Notes: generated by a model not told the origin, from the letters alone. A stretch of 64,000 nucleotides of DNA from Haloferax marisrubri (GCF_001469875.2 NZ_LOPW02000004.1:365777-429776), one strand, 5' to 3'; counted from the first letter of the stretch, positions 36,208 through 45,489 are shown. Made by a program: numbers and translations.

Positions 36208-37635
36208 TCACCGATTCAGCGTGTGAATCGCCTGTCCGAGCGCGTTTTCGGCGGCCTCCATGACCGCTTCCGCGAGCGTCGGGTGGGTGTGGATGGTCGA
36301 GGCCACGTCTTCGAGCGTCGCGCCCATCTCGATGGCGAACGCGAGTTCGGCGATTAGCTCCGAGGCCTCGGGGCCGACGATTTGCGCCCCGAGGACGAAG
36401 CCGGACTCCTCGTCGGCGACGACGCGGACGAAGCCGTCCGCGTGGTTCGTCGTCAGCGCGCGGCCGGACGCCCGGAAGGGCATCTGCCCGACGACGGGCG
36501 TGAAGCCGGCTTCCTCGGCGTCGGCCTCGGTCATGCCGACCGTGCCGATTTCGGGGTCGGTGAACACCGCGGCGGGGACGGCTTGACTGTCGAAGGCGAC
36601 CGGTTCGCCGGCGATGTGCTCGGCGGCGACGATGCCCTCCTTCGAGGCGACGTGCGCGAGCATCGGCGTGTCCTCGACCACGTCGCCGACGGCGTAGATA
36701 TGCTCCACGTCGGTGCGGCGGCACTCGTCTACCGAAAGGAAGCCGCGGTCGTCGGCTTCGAGGCCGGCGCTCTCGATGTCCATCGTGTCGGTGACGGGCG
36801 AGCGCCCGACGGCGACGAGCACCTTGTCGGCGCGGTACTCGTTTTCCTCGCCGTCTTCGGTCTCGGTGGTCACCATGATACCGTCGTCCTCGTCGCGCCA
36901 GCCGCTGGCTCCCTCGCCGAAGTGCATGTCGATGCCGAGGTCCTCGGCGCGCTTGCGGACGACCCGTGCCACGTCGGACTCGTAGCCCGGCAGGATGTCG
37001 TCGAGCATCTCGACGACGGTCACGTCCGCGCCGAGCTTTGCGAACGTCGTGGACAGCTCCATCCCGATGTAGCCGCCGCCGACGACGACCAGTCGCTCGG
37101 GGACGGTGTCGGCTTCGAGGGCGTCGCGCGACGACCACACCGGCTCGTCGCCGAAGTCGAAGCCGGGAATCTGGATGACGCGCGAGCCGGTGGCGATGAT
37201 ACAGTGTTCGAACTCGATGGTCTCCGAACCCTGTCCTTCGCCGCCGTGGGCGATGCGGACGGCGTTTTCGTCTTTGAACCGGGCGGTCCCCTCGACGAGG
37301 TTGACGCCGTTGGCCTTACAGAGCTTCTCGACGCCGCCGGTGAGTTGGTCCACGACGCCGTTCTTCCAGTCGCGCAGTTGCGACATGTCCACGACGGGGT
37401 CGGCGTGGATGCCCATCTCCTCGGCGTTGCCCGCCTCGTGGGCGAGGTCCGCGCCCGTGATGAGCGCCTTCGAGGGGATACAGCCGTAGTTGAGGCAGGT
37501 GCCCCCGTAGGCGTCCTTCTCGACGAGCGTCGTGTCGAGGCCGTTCTGCGCGGCGCGGATGGCGGCGACGTAGCCGCCCGGTCCCGCGCCGATGACGAGC
37601 ACCTCGGTTCCGGTTGCGATGTCTCCGACGACCAT
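36208..37635 (-). CDS. lpdA: Dihydrolipoamide dehydrogenase (E3)
   Basis: 475 residues, FAD flavoprotein of the 2-oxoacid dehydrogenase complex. FAD-binding GAGPGGYVAAI near 16-26, redox-active disulfide C47/C52 in GGTCLNYGCIPSK, NAD-binding VVGGGYIGMELSTTFAKLG, and the C-terminal catalytic HTHPTLAEA with His and Glu. ATG 37635 overlaps the E2 stop by one base (TAATG), making it the last gene of the four-gene operon. On the minus strand a T-run (ATTATTTTTTAGG) about 25-35 bases past its stop is a probable terminator. Confidence 0.97.
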   Translation of the reverse strand: MVVGDIATGTEVLVIGAGPGGYVAAIRAAQNGLDTTLVEKDAYGGTCLNYGCIPSKALITGADLAHEAGNAEEMGIHADPVVDMSQLRDWKNGVVDQLTGGVEKLCKANGVNLVEGTARFKDENAVRIAHGGEGQGSETIEFEHCIIATGSRVIQIPGFDFGDEPVWSSRDALEADTVPERLVVVGGGYIGMELSTTFAKLGADVTVVEMLDDILPGYESDVARVVRKRAEDLGIDMHFGEGASGWRDEDDGIMVTTETEDGEENEYRADKVLVAVGRSPVTDTMDIESAGLEADDRGFLSVDECRRTDVEHIYAVGDVVEDTPMLAHVASKEGIVAAEHIAGEPVAFDSQAVPAAVFTDPEIGTVGMTEADAEEAGFTPVVGQMPFRASGRALTTNHADGFVRVVADEESGFVLGAQIVGPEASELIAELAFAIEMGATLEDVASTIHTHPTLAEAVMEAAENALGQAIHTLNR

Positions 37636-39209
37636 TATTCTAACACCAACAGTTTGGGGTCTTCGAGCAGTTCCTTCACGCGGTTCGTGAATCGAGCGCC
37701 CTGCGCGCCGTCGACGATGCGGTGGTCGAACGACAGCGAGAGGGTGAGGACTTTTCGCGGCACGACCTCACCGTCGATGACCCGGGGCTTGTCTTTGATG
37801 GCTCCGAGCGCGAGAATTGCCACCTCGGGGTAGTTGATGATGGGCGTCGCGTACTCGCCGCCGATGCCGCCGATGTTGGTGATGGTGAAGGTGCCGCCGC
37901 GCATCTCGCCGGGCGAAATCTTGCGGTTGCGGGCCTTCTCGACCTTCTCGTTCATCTCGTCGGCGAGTTCGAGCATGCCCTTGCGGTCCGCGTCGTGGAC
38001 GACGGGGACGAGCAGGCCGGCGTCGGTCGCGGCCGCGACGCCGATGTTGTACTCGTCGCGCAGGACGATTTCCTCGTTCTCCTCGTCGAGTTGCGAGTTG
38101 AGGTACGGGAAGTCCTTCAGCGCCGCGATGACGGCCTTCATCACGAACGGCATGTAGGTCAGCCGCGAGCCGCGCTCCTCGGCGACCGGCTTGAGTCGCT
38201 CGCGCAGTTCGACGAGTTCGGTCACGTCCACCTCGTCGTGGTGGGTGACGTGCGGCGCGGTGTACTTCGAGCGCTGCATCTGGTCGCCGATGGCCTTGCG
38301 GACGCCCTTGTAGGGGACGCGCTCGCCGGCACCGGGGCCGGTCTCGGCCTCGGCGCTCTCGGCCGCCGTCGACTCGCTTGTCGCCTCGGCGGTCGCGGTT
38401 CCGGCGTCGGCCTCGGCGGACACCGCCTCGGCGTCCGCGGCCTGCGCCTCGCGCTGGGCCTGCGCGTACTCCTGGACGGCCTCGGGCGAGACGAACGCCT
38501 CGCCGTCGCGCATCTCGGTCGCGGGGACGGCGTTGATATCGACGCCCTCCTCCTTGGCCAGCGCGCGGGTCGCGGGCGCGGCGAGCGTCTGCTCGCGGTC
38601 GGCGCTCTCGGCCGACGCGGCGGCGGACGCGGACGCAGACGTTCCCTCGTCGCGCTTCGCGGTCGCGGACTTCCCGTTGGTCTGGACGCTCCGCGGGCCG
38701 CTGGGTTCGTCCTCGCCGCCGTCGTCTTCCGCGGCGGCGCGAACGTCGCCTTCGGTCACGCGGCCGCTCGGGCCGCTGCCGTCGACGGATTCGAGACTGA
38801 CGCCGAGTTCGCGGGCGAGGCGGCGGACGCTCGGCGGGGCGAACACGCGCCCGTCGGACCCGGAGTCCTCGTCGCTCTCGCCGCCGGCGTCGGACGCCTG
38901 CGCGTCGTCGCTGTCGGTCGTCTCCTCGGCGTCGGCGTCGGCGGCCTCGGCGGCCTCCTCGTCGTCGCCATCCTCCTGAATGGTGATGATGACGTTGCCG
39001 ACGGGGACGACCTCACCCTCCTCGGCGAGGAGTTCCTTCACCGTCCCGTTGAACGGCGAGGGCACGTCGACGAGCGCCTTGTCGGTCTCGACCTCCGCGA
39101 GCACCTGGTCTTCGGTTACCTCGTCGCCCGGCGCGACGTGCCACGTTACGAGTTCGCCTTCCGCGACGCCTTCGCCGACGTCGGGGAGTTTGAATTCCTT
39201 GAGCGCCAT
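37635..39209 (-). CDS. pdhC: 2-oxoacid dehydrogenase E2, lipoamide acyltransferase
   Basis: 524 residues. An N-terminal lipoyl domain carries the lipoylation site K44 in EVETDKALVDVPSP. An acidic linker follows. A peripheral-subunit-binding domain is at about 123-158 (APPSVRRLARELGVSLESVDGSGPSGRVTEGDV). A second, degenerate one is at about 210-247 (AAPATRALAKEEGVDINAV). Ala/Glu-rich linkers lead to the acyltransferase domain (about 296-524) with the catalytic SFDHRIVDGAQGARF. It forms the complex core. Four bases separate it from the E1 beta gene. Confidence 0.95.
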   Translation of the reverse strand: MALKEFKLPDVGEGVAEGELVTWHVAPGDEVTEDQVLAEVETDKALVDVPSPFNGTVKELLAEEGEVVPVGNVIITIQEDGDDEEAAEAADADAEETTDSDDAQASDAGGESDEDSGSDGRVFAPPSVRRLARELGVSLESVDGSGPSGRVTEGDVRAAAEDDGGEDEPSGPRSVQTNGKSATAKRDEGTSASASAAASAESADREQTLAAPATRALAKEEGVDINAVPATEMRDGEAFVSPEAVQEYAQAQREAQAADAEAVSAEADAGTATAEATSESTAAESAEAETGPGAGERVPYKGVRKAIGDQMQRSKYTAPHVTHHDEVDVTELVELRERLKPVAEERGSRLTYMPFVMKAVIAALKDFPYLNSQLDEENEEIVLRDEYNIGVAAATDAGLLVPVVHDADRKGMLELADEMNEKVEKARNRKISPGEMRGGTFTITNIGGIGGEYATPIINYPEVAILALGAIKDKPRVIDGEVVPRKVLTLSLSFDHRIVDGAQGARFTNRVKELLEDPKLLVLE

Positions 39210-39212
39210 CGT

Positions 39213-40196
39213 TCAGAAGTTCACCGCCTCACGAATACCTTCTTCGACGCGGGCGACCGAGGGGAGGTAGTAGTCCTCCAGCGCGTACAGCGGGTACGGA
39301 ACGTCGTAGCCCGCGACGCGCTTGACCGGCGCTTCCTGGTAGAGCAGCGCCTCCTCCTGAATCGTCGCCGTGATTTCGGCGCCGAGGCCGCCGTTCTTCG
39401 GGGCCTCGTGGACGACCACCGCGCGGCCGGTCTTCTTGAACGACTCGACGATGGTCTCGCGGTCGAGCGGCGAGATGGTGCGGATGTCCACGACTTCGGC
39501 GTCGATGCCCTCCTCTTCGAGGTTCTCGACGGCCTCCAGCGTCGGGCGCGTCATCGCACCGAAGGTGAACACGGACACGTCCGTGCCCTCGCGGCGGACC
39601 GCGGCCTCGCCGATAGGGACCGTGTAGTCGTCTTCCGGGACCTCGCCGCGGAACGCCCGGTAGATGAGCTTCGGCTCCATGAAGATGACCGGGTCGGGGT
39701 CGCGGATGGCGGAGATGAGCAGTCCCTTCGTGTCGTACGGCGTCGAGGGGATGACGACCTTCAGGCCGGCCTCGTGCGCGTAGAACATCTCCTTGGACTC
39801 CGAGTGCGACTCGGGGGCGCGGATGCCGCCGCCGTAGGGCGCGCGGAGCACCATGGGGAGGGTGTATCGGCCGCGGGTGCGGTTGCGGAACCGCGACATG
39901 TGGCTCACGATTTGGTCGAATCCGGGGTACATGAAGCCGGAGAACTGAATCTCGGGGACCGGCTTCAGCCCCATCGCGGCCATGCCGACGGCCGTGCCGA
40001 CGATGCCCGATTCGGCCAGCGGCGTGTCGATGACGCGGTCGTCGCCGAACTCGTCCCAGAGGCCCTCCGTGGCCCGGAAGACGCCGCCGTTCTTGCCGAC
40101 GTCCTCGCCCATGACGAGCACCTCGTCGTCGAGGTTCATCTCGGTGTAGAGACCGTCCCGTACCGCCTGCACGATGGTGAGGTTCTGACTGCTCAT
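39213..40196 (-). CDS. pdhB: 2-oxoacid dehydrogenase E1 beta
   Basis: 327 residues. Transketolase-like beta subunit: VLVMGEDVGKNGGVFRATEGL with the TPP-interacting Glu, DTPLAESGIVGTAVGMA, and APYGGGIRAPESHSESKE as in branched-chain and pyruvate-type E1 beta. The C-terminal domain (from about 200) includes VVDIRTISPLDRETI. ATG 40196 overlaps the E1 alpha stop (ATGA). Confidence 0.95.
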   Translation of the reverse strand: MSSQNLTIVQAVRDGLYTEMNLDDEVLVMGEDVGKNGGVFRATEGLWDEFGDDRVIDTPLAESGIVGTAVGMAAMGLKPVPEIQFSGFMYPGFDQIVSHMSRFRNRTRGRYTLPMVLRAPYGGGIRAPESHSESKEMFYAHEAGLKVVIPSTPYDTKGLLISAIRDPDPVIFMEPKLIYRAFRGEVPEDDYTVPIGEAAVRREGTDVSVFTFGAMTRPTLEAVENLEEEGIDAEVVDIRTISPLDRETIVESFKKTGRAVVVHEAPKNGGLGAEITATIQEEALLYQEAPVKRVAGYDVPYPLYALEDYYLPSVARVEEGIREAVNF

Positions 40197-41299
40197 TCTC
40201 TGAGGAATCCTTCGTCGCCGAACTTCTCGCGGAGCGCTTCGAACTCCTCGTACTGTGCCTGAATCTCCGGCGTCCGCTCGGCGTAGGCGTAATCGAACAT
40301 CTCGCTCGGGTCCGGACGCGGGTCGGACTCGGCCGCCTCGATGGCGTCCGCGACCCGCTGTTTCACGTCTTCTTCGATGGCCTCGACGGCCTCGTCGTCG
40401 ATGCGGCCCGTCTCGCGGAGGAACGATTCCAGCCGCGGAATGGGGTCTTTCGCCTTCCACTCCTCGACCTCGTCGTCGTCGCGGTAGACGGTCGGGTCGT
40501 CGGCGGTCGTGTGCGCGCCGAAGCGGTACTGGACCGCCTCGATGAGCGTCGGTCGGCCCTCGCCCTCGCCGGGGTTCTTGGCCTTGTCGAGCGCCGCCTT
40601 CGTCACGGAGTAGACCGCGAGCGGGTCCATCCCGTCGACCTGCACGCCGTCGATACCGTAGGCGGTCGCCTTCTGCGCCAGCGTCTCGGCGGCGGTCTGC
40701 CGCTCCCGCGGCACCGAGATGGCCCACTGGTTGTTGTTACAGAAGAAGACGTTCGGGGTGTCGAAGACGCCCGCGAAGTTCAGCCCCTCGTGGAAGTCGC
40801 CCTCGGAGGTCGCGCCGTCACCGAAGTAACAGATGACGGCCGTGTCGTCCTCGCCCCGAAGCTTCTTCGCCCACGCCGCGCCGGTCGCGTGGGGAATCTG
40901 CGAGGCGATGGGGACCGCGGGCGGAAAGAGGTTCACGCCCTCGGGCATCTCGTTGCCCTTCTCGTGGCCCATCCAGTACAGAAGCGTCTGCTTCAGCGGA
41001 AGCCCCCGGAGCAGCGACGCGCCGTGTTCGCGATAGCTCGGGACCATCCAGTCCTGCTCGTCGAGCGCGATTGCGCTCCCGATTTGTGCGCCTTCCTGTC
41101 CCGACAGCGGCGGATACGTCCCCATCCGCCCCTGCCGTTGGAGACTCACCGCCCGCGTGTCGAAGTGCCGGGCGAGACGCATGTATCGGTACATCTCGAC
41201 GAGCGTCTCGTCGTCGATGTCGGGGACCTCGCCGACGACGGTCCCGTCCTCGTCGAGCACTCGTACCTGGTCCTGCGGGTCGCGTTGAAGTACGCTCAC
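40193..41299 (-). CDS. pdhA: 2-oxoacid dehydrogenase E1 alpha
   Basis: 368 residues, TPP-binding alpha subunit. The TPP motif is FGDGATSEGDFHEGLNFAGV ending with NNNQWAIS. PSYREHGA and the phosphorylation-loop equivalent RFGAHTTADDPTVYR are present. The GTG start at 41299 is preceded by AGGAGGG about 8 bases upstream, one of the few clear Shine-Dalgarno sites here, on a leader of about 35 bases. First of the E1a-E1b-E2-E3 operon. The substrate is uncertain: haloarchaea oxidise pyruvate and 2-oxoglutarate with ferredoxin enzymes. Confidence 0.93.
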   Translation of the reverse strand: MSVLQRDPQDQVRVLDEDGTVVGEVPDIDDETLVEMYRYMRLARHFDTRAVSLQRQGRMGTYPPLSGQEGAQIGSAIALDEQDWMVPSYREHGASLLRGLPLKQTLLYWMGHEKGNEMPEGVNLFPPAVPIASQIPHATGAAWAKKLRGEDDTAVICYFGDGATSEGDFHEGLNFAGVFDTPNVFFCNNNQWAISVPRERQTAAETLAQKATAYGIDGVQVDGMDPLAVYSVTKAALDKAKNPGEGEGRPTLIEAVQYRFGAHTTADDPTVYRDDDEVEEWKAKDPIPRLESFLRETGRIDDEAVEAIEEDVKQRVADAIEAAESDPRPDPSEMFDYAYAERTPEIQAQYEEFEALREKFGDEGFLRE

Positions 41300-41607
41300 G
41301 GGAGAACCCTCCTGTTCATGGCAAAATCGACACCCGCCGGCGTTATATTGTTTTCGTATATAATTTACTTTGGCTCGGAATATTGCGGTTCGCGTCGTGC
41401 TATGTAAACTCACGCGAGGTAAAATTGGACATTTTCGCTTCTAAACGATTCTTCCTGACGTTCATTAGTGTGAACCCACACATCACCGAGAAATAATCGG
41501 AAATATCGACAGCATTGCAGGACTGTTTCGGGGCGGGCGCGGGGTCGGACCGGATGTCAGACCCGGATGGCTGAGTCGGGCGGACGCGGTGGGGTGGCGA
41601 CCGTGGC
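41300..41607 (-). promoter_or_regulatory. Upstream region of the dehydrogenase operon
   Basis: About 300 bases without a gene, between pdhA and the 3' end of lipA. On the minus strand AAATTATATACG (41355-41366) is a strong TATA box; transcription would start near 41333, giving the leader with the AGGAGGG site. Another AT-rich stretch (about 41400-41510) is upstream, room for regulator sites. I see no clean palindrome. The remaining part next to lipA is ordinary GC-rich sequence. Confidence 0.6.
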
Positions 41608-42543
41608 CTACTGTCCGGCGGCCGCGCGCGCGGCCTGCCGCGCCTCCTCGACGCTCGACCCCTCGCGGAGGAGCGCGTCCACGAACAGTTCACCGGCCTT
41701 GTACGACGACCGGACCATCGGGCCGGACGCGCAGTAGAGGAAGCCCAGTTCGTCTTCCGCGACGCGTCGCCACGTCTCGAAGGCGTCGGGGTGGACGTAC
41801 TCGAACACGTCGAGGTGGCTCCGGGAGGGCTGGAGGTACTGGCCGAAGGTGACGATGTCCACGTCGGCCTCGCGGAGGTCGGAGAGGGTCTGGTAGACCT
41901 CGTGGGCGTGCTCGCCGAGGCCGAGCATGATGGAGGTCTTCGTGTGGATGTCGGACTCGTCTGTCACCTGCTGGAGCACCGAAAGCGACTGCTCGTAGCC
42001 GGCGCGGCGGTCCCGAATCGGCCACTGGAGGCGCTCGACGGTCTCGATGTTGTGGGCGATGACGTCGGGGCCGGCGTCGATTATCTTCCGGACGTGGTCG
42101 GGTTCGCCCTGGAAGTCGGGAATCAGCACCTCGACGAGCACCTCGGGGTCGCGGCGCTTGATTTCGCGGATGGTCTCGGCGAAGTGGGCCGCGCCCTGGT
42201 CCGGCAGGTCGTCGCGGTCCACGGAGGTCAACACGACGTAGTCGAGGCCGATTTCGGTCACCGCGTCGGCGACGTTCGCCGGTTCGTCGGGGTCCAGCGG
42301 CTCCATCCCGCCGGTCGTCACGTCGCAGAAGTTACACCCGCGCGAACACCGGTCGCCCATGAGCATGAACGTGGCCGTCCCGGGGCCGTCGCGGCCGCTC
42401 CAGCACTCCCCGAGGTTCGGGCAGTTCGCCTCCTCGCAGACGGTGTTGAGGTTCCGGTCCCGGAGCGTCGATTTGATATCGGTGAAGCGCCGGCCCGATG
42501 GCGGTCGCATCTTCAACCAATCTGGCTTCCGCCGCGTGCGCAT
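41608..42543 (-). CDS. lipA: Lipoyl synthase
   Basis: 311 residues, radical-SAM enzyme inserting sulfur into octanoyl groups. The auxiliary cluster ligands are C36, C41, C47 (CEEANCPNLGEC) and the radical-SAM cluster ligands C66, C70, C73 (CSRGCNFC). VVLTSVDRDDLPDQGA and GLGEHAHEV are further family blocks; the ending SSYKAGE with its Ser matches the third auxiliary-cluster ligand position. It supplies the cofactor for the E2 just downstream. ATG 42543 starts MRTRRKPDWLK, the family beginning. Confidence 0.97.
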   Translation of the reverse strand: MRTRRKPDWLKMRPPSGRRFTDIKSTLRDRNLNTVCEEANCPNLGECWSGRDGPGTATFMLMGDRCSRGCNFCDVTTGGMEPLDPDEPANVADAVTEIGLDYVVLTSVDRDDLPDQGAAHFAETIREIKRRDPEVLVEVLIPDFQGEPDHVRKIIDAGPDVIAHNIETVERLQWPIRDRRAGYEQSLSVLQQVTDESDIHTKTSIMLGLGEHAHEVYQTLSDLREADVDIVTFGQYLQPSRSHLDVFEYVHPDAFETWRRVAEDELGFLYCASGPMVRSSYKAGELFVDALLREGSSVEEARQAARAAAGQ

Positions 42544-42690
42544 AGGCAGTTCTTGCGAGGCGACGGGCAAAAGCGTGAGGATTGGTCCGCCGTCTGTCGG
42601 GTTGCCGACGGAACCCCCGCCGGAGCGACCGAAACCGCGTCGCCCGAACACCGATCGGCCACTCCACGACCCGTGGTATCACGCATTGTT

Positions 42691-42716
42691 CAGAATAGTT
42701 CAAACGAACAGTTCTG
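42691..42716. promoter_or_regulatory. Dyad element upstream of lipA
   Basis: CAGAA-TA-GTTC-AAAC-GAAC-AG-TTCTG: an interrupted dyad with 9 of 13 positions paired, within a 295-base non-coding region between lipA (start 42543, minus) and the 35-residue gene (start 42839, plus). It could bind a regulator of either gene. The rest of the region becomes AT-rich toward the small gene. Confidence 0.35.
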
Positions 42717-42838
42717 TCACGGAAAACGAAACGTTCGGTTCCGATACATCACGACTTTCCATCAAACAGCATGTACGACCGTGCTAGATGTATCACTTAA
42801 CTGAAAAACTTATATTCGAGTAAAGACTTCTGTCGAGT

Positions 42839-42946
42839 ATGAACTGGAAACACCGCCGCAACATGACGAAGGCCGAATCGAAGAAGCACGAGGCCACCGC
42901 GGGGACGAACTGGTCGTTCATCGCCGCGCTCGCCGGCGCCGCGTAA
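42839..42946 (+). CDS. 35-residue basic microprotein
   Basis: MNWKHRRNMTKAESKKHEATAG followed by TNWSFIAALAGAA. It is Lys/Arg/His-rich in its first half, opposite to the acidic haloarchaeal norm, and hydrophobic at the end. A good TATA box (ACTTATATTC, 42808-42817) lies 26 bases before the ATG, exactly the leaderless spacing, which is the best evidence that it is real. It could be a nucleic-acid-binding or membrane-associated microprotein; I know no family. Confidence 0.55.
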   Translation: MNWKHRRNMTKAESKKHEATAGTNWSFIAALAGAA

Positions 42947-43149
42947 TCGGCCCGGCGCTTCGGTCCCCGAATCAATCCTCCCCACCCTACCACCCACCAA
43001 CCTCAGCCCCTCCGTTTTCCGCTCGTTCGACACCCGCGAGCCACCGCGCCGGATGGAGAAACGCCTTTCCCCACGGACGACTCGGCTTCGTGTATGACGC
43101 TCGTCTTCGTCTCGTCCCCGACGCCAGCGCGCACCCGGAGGTGCGCCCA

Positions 43150-45489
43150 GTGAAAGTCGCCGAGGCGGTCCCCGAGTTCGCAGACGCCTTCGGGTTCGAG
43201 GAGTTCAACCAGATGCAGCGCGAGGCGCTGCCCGCCATCCTCGACACCGACCACAACGTCGTGGCCTCCGCGCCCACCGCCAGCGGGAAGACGGCGCTCG
43301 CCGAACTCGCCATCTGTCGGACCCTCCGCGACGAGGGGACGGCGCTTTTCATCGCGCCGCTCCGCGCGCTCACCACCGAGAAGGAGACCGAGTGGGAGCG
43401 CTTCGAGGACCTCGGCTACTCGGTGTACGTCGTCACCGGCGAGCGCGACCTGAACCCCCGACGGGCCGCCCGCGCCGACATCCTCGTGATGACGCCCGAG
43501 AAGACCGACTCCGCGACCCGGAAACACGACTCGGCGCGCTACTCCTTCATCGAGGACGTGGACTGCGTCGTCATCGACGAGGTCCACCTGCTGGACTCCG
43601 AGACCCGCGGCGGCGTCCTCGAAGTCACCGTCTCGCGGATGCGCCGCATCTGTGACCCCCGCATCGTCGCGCTTTCCGCGACCATGCCCAACATCGACGA
43701 CGTGGCGGCGTGGCTCGACGCGCCGGACGAGACGACCTTCGAGTTCGGCGACGACTACCGCCCGGTCGACCTCCACGCGGGCGTCAAGACCTACACCCAC
43801 GGCGAGAACTCCTTCGCCGACAAGTACCGCCGTCTGTACCGGGCGTTCGACCTCGCGGAGCCGCACATCCGCGACGGCGGCCAGTCGCTCGTCTTCGTCT
43901 CCTCGCGGCAGGACGCCGTCCGCGCGGCCGCCAAGGCCCGCGACGAACTCGCCAAGCGCGACGTGCCCATCGGCGCGCGCGGCGACTACGACTTCCACAA
44001 CGAGGCGAAGGAACTGAGCAACGACTCGCTCGCCAAGGGCGTCTTGGACGGCGTCGGCTTCCACCACGCCGGCCTCTCGCGGGACGACCGCGAGGCCGTC
44101 GAGGAGTGGTTCAAGGAGGGCAAGATTCAGCTCCTGTTTTCGACCTCCACGCTCGCGTGGGGCGTGAACCTCCCCGCCCGCTGTGTCGTCATCCGCGACA
44201 CGAAACACCACGACCCGCTCGAAGGCGAGGTGGACATCTCGCCGCTCGACATCCTCCAGATGCTCGGCCGCGCGGGCCGCCCCGGCTACGACGACGTCGG
44301 CTACGGCTGGGTCGTCTGCGACCGCTCGGACCAGAACAAGTACCGCCGTCTGCTCCGCGAGGGCAAGGAAATCGAGTCGCGCCTCGCAGAAGACCTCGAC
44401 TCGCACCTCAACGCCGAAATCGCCATGGGGACCATCCGCGACCTCGACGACGTGCTGTCGTGGCTGGAGACGACGTTCTACTACCGCCGGGCGCAGTCGA
44501 ACCCGGCGGCCTACGACTTCGAGGACCTCCGCGAGCGCGTCCGCGACGTGCTCGACCGCCTCGTCTCCCGCGGCTTCGTCGAGATGGACGACGACCTCTC
44601 CATCGACGCGACCCCGCTCGGGCGACTCACCTCGAAGTACTACCTCCGACTCGGGACCGCCTCGCGTTTCGCCGACCTCGCGGAACGGGACCGCATCACC
44701 GCCGACGACATCCTCGAAACCGTCGCGGGCGCGGCCGACTTCCGACAGGTGTCGGCGCGCCAGTCCGAGGTTGACGCCGTCGATTCGGTGCTGACGGGGG
44801 TCTCGACCACGCTCGAAGACGGCCCGAAGAAGGTGCTCGCCATCCTCCACGCCAGCATGGCGAACTCGACGCCGAGCGAACTCCGGAGCGACGCGTGGGT
44901 CATCAAGCAGAACGCGCTTCGACTCCTCTCCGCGCTCCGCGAGTTCCTCGACACCTTCGCGGACGCCCGCGCGGCCAACCTCGCAAAGCGCGTCGAGGCC
45001 CGCGTCGACAACGGCGTCAGCAGCGACGCCGCGGCGCTCACGGCAGTCGACGGCATCGGCCCCGGCCGCGCGCGAAAGCTCGCGACCGGCGGCCTCTCGA
45101 CCCCGGCCGACGTGGTCGACGCCGGCGCGAAGGAACTCACTCGCGCGGGCCTCTCGCAGGGCGTCGCCGAGCGCGTCATCAAGAGCGCGAAGGACCTCCC
45201 CGCGCCCGACATCGACTGGGGCGATTTCCCCGAGTCGGTCGCCCGCGGCGAGAGCGACATGCACGACATCCGCGTGCGAAACGACGGCGGCGGCGGCTCA
45301 GTCGGTATCCGCGTCACCGTCAACGACGTGGAGATGTCGGCGAAGACGTGCTACCTCTCCGACGAGGTGACCGTCCCCGTCGGCGTCTTCGGCGCGACGG
45401 ACGACGAACTGGAGTTCGTCGTGGAGGTCACGTTCCCCGACCTGCCGCTGCTCCCGATTCGGGAGTCGCGGACGGTTCGAGTCGAATAG
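43150..45489 (+). CDS. hel308: Hel308-type superfamily 2 DNA helicase
   Basis: About 779 residues. Motif I APTASGKT (41-48), motif II DEVH (143-146), motif III LSATMPN, motif IV region SLVFVSSR, motif V FSTSTLAWGVNLPA, motif VI QMLGRAGRPGYD. A winged helix and ratchet domain follow, then a helix-hairpin-helix (AVDGIGPGRARKLATGG). A beta-rich tail of about 70 residues is added. Hel308 unwinds lagging-strand DNA at stalled forks. I prefer GTG 43150 because GGAGGTG lies 6 bases upstream and the family similarity starts there; GTG 43090 is open too. Confidence 0.9.
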   Translation: MKVAEAVPEFADAFGFEEFNQMQREALPAILDTDHNVVASAPTASGKTALAELAICRTLRDEGTALFIAPLRALTTEKETEWERFEDLGYSVYVVTGERDLNPRRAARADILVMTPEKTDSATRKHDSARYSFIEDVDCVVIDEVHLLDSETRGGVLEVTVSRMRRICDPRIVALSATMPNIDDVAAWLDAPDETTFEFGDDYRPVDLHAGVKTYTHGENSFADKYRRLYRAFDLAEPHIRDGGQSLVFVSSRQDAVRAAAKARDELAKRDVPIGARGDYDFHNEAKELSNDSLAKGVLDGVGFHHAGLSRDDREAVEEWFKEGKIQLLFSTSTLAWGVNLPARCVVIRDTKHHDPLEGEVDISPLDILQMLGRAGRPGYDDVGYGWVVCDRSDQNKYRRLLREGKEIESRLAEDLDSHLNAEIAMGTIRDLDDVLSWLETTFYYRRAQSNPAAYDFEDLRERVRDVLDRLVSRGFVEMDDDLSIDATPLGRLTSKYYLRLGTASRFADLAERDRITADDILETVAGAADFRQVSARQSEVDAVDSVLTGVSTTLEDGPKKVLAILHASMANSTPSELRSDAWVIKQNALRLLSALREFLDTFADARAANLAKRVEARVDNGVSSDAAALTAVDGIGPGRARKLATGGLSTPADVVDAGAKELTRAGLSQGVAERVIKSAKDLPAPDIDWGDFPESVARGESDMHDIRVRNDGGGGSVGIRVTVNDVEMSAKTCYLSDEVTVPVGVFGATDDELEFVVEVTFPDLPLLPIRESRTVRVE

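Noticed and set aside
41318..41407. Short plus-strand ORF in the pdhA promoter region, considered as a leader peptide
   Set aside because: Opposite strand to the operon, lies across its TATA box, and has no amino-acid bias related to neighbours.
43003..45264. 750-codon open frame on the minus strand opposite hel308
   Set aside because: A GC-rich shadow: Arg/Val/Gly-biased translation with no motif, fully covered by a helicase with all its motifs.
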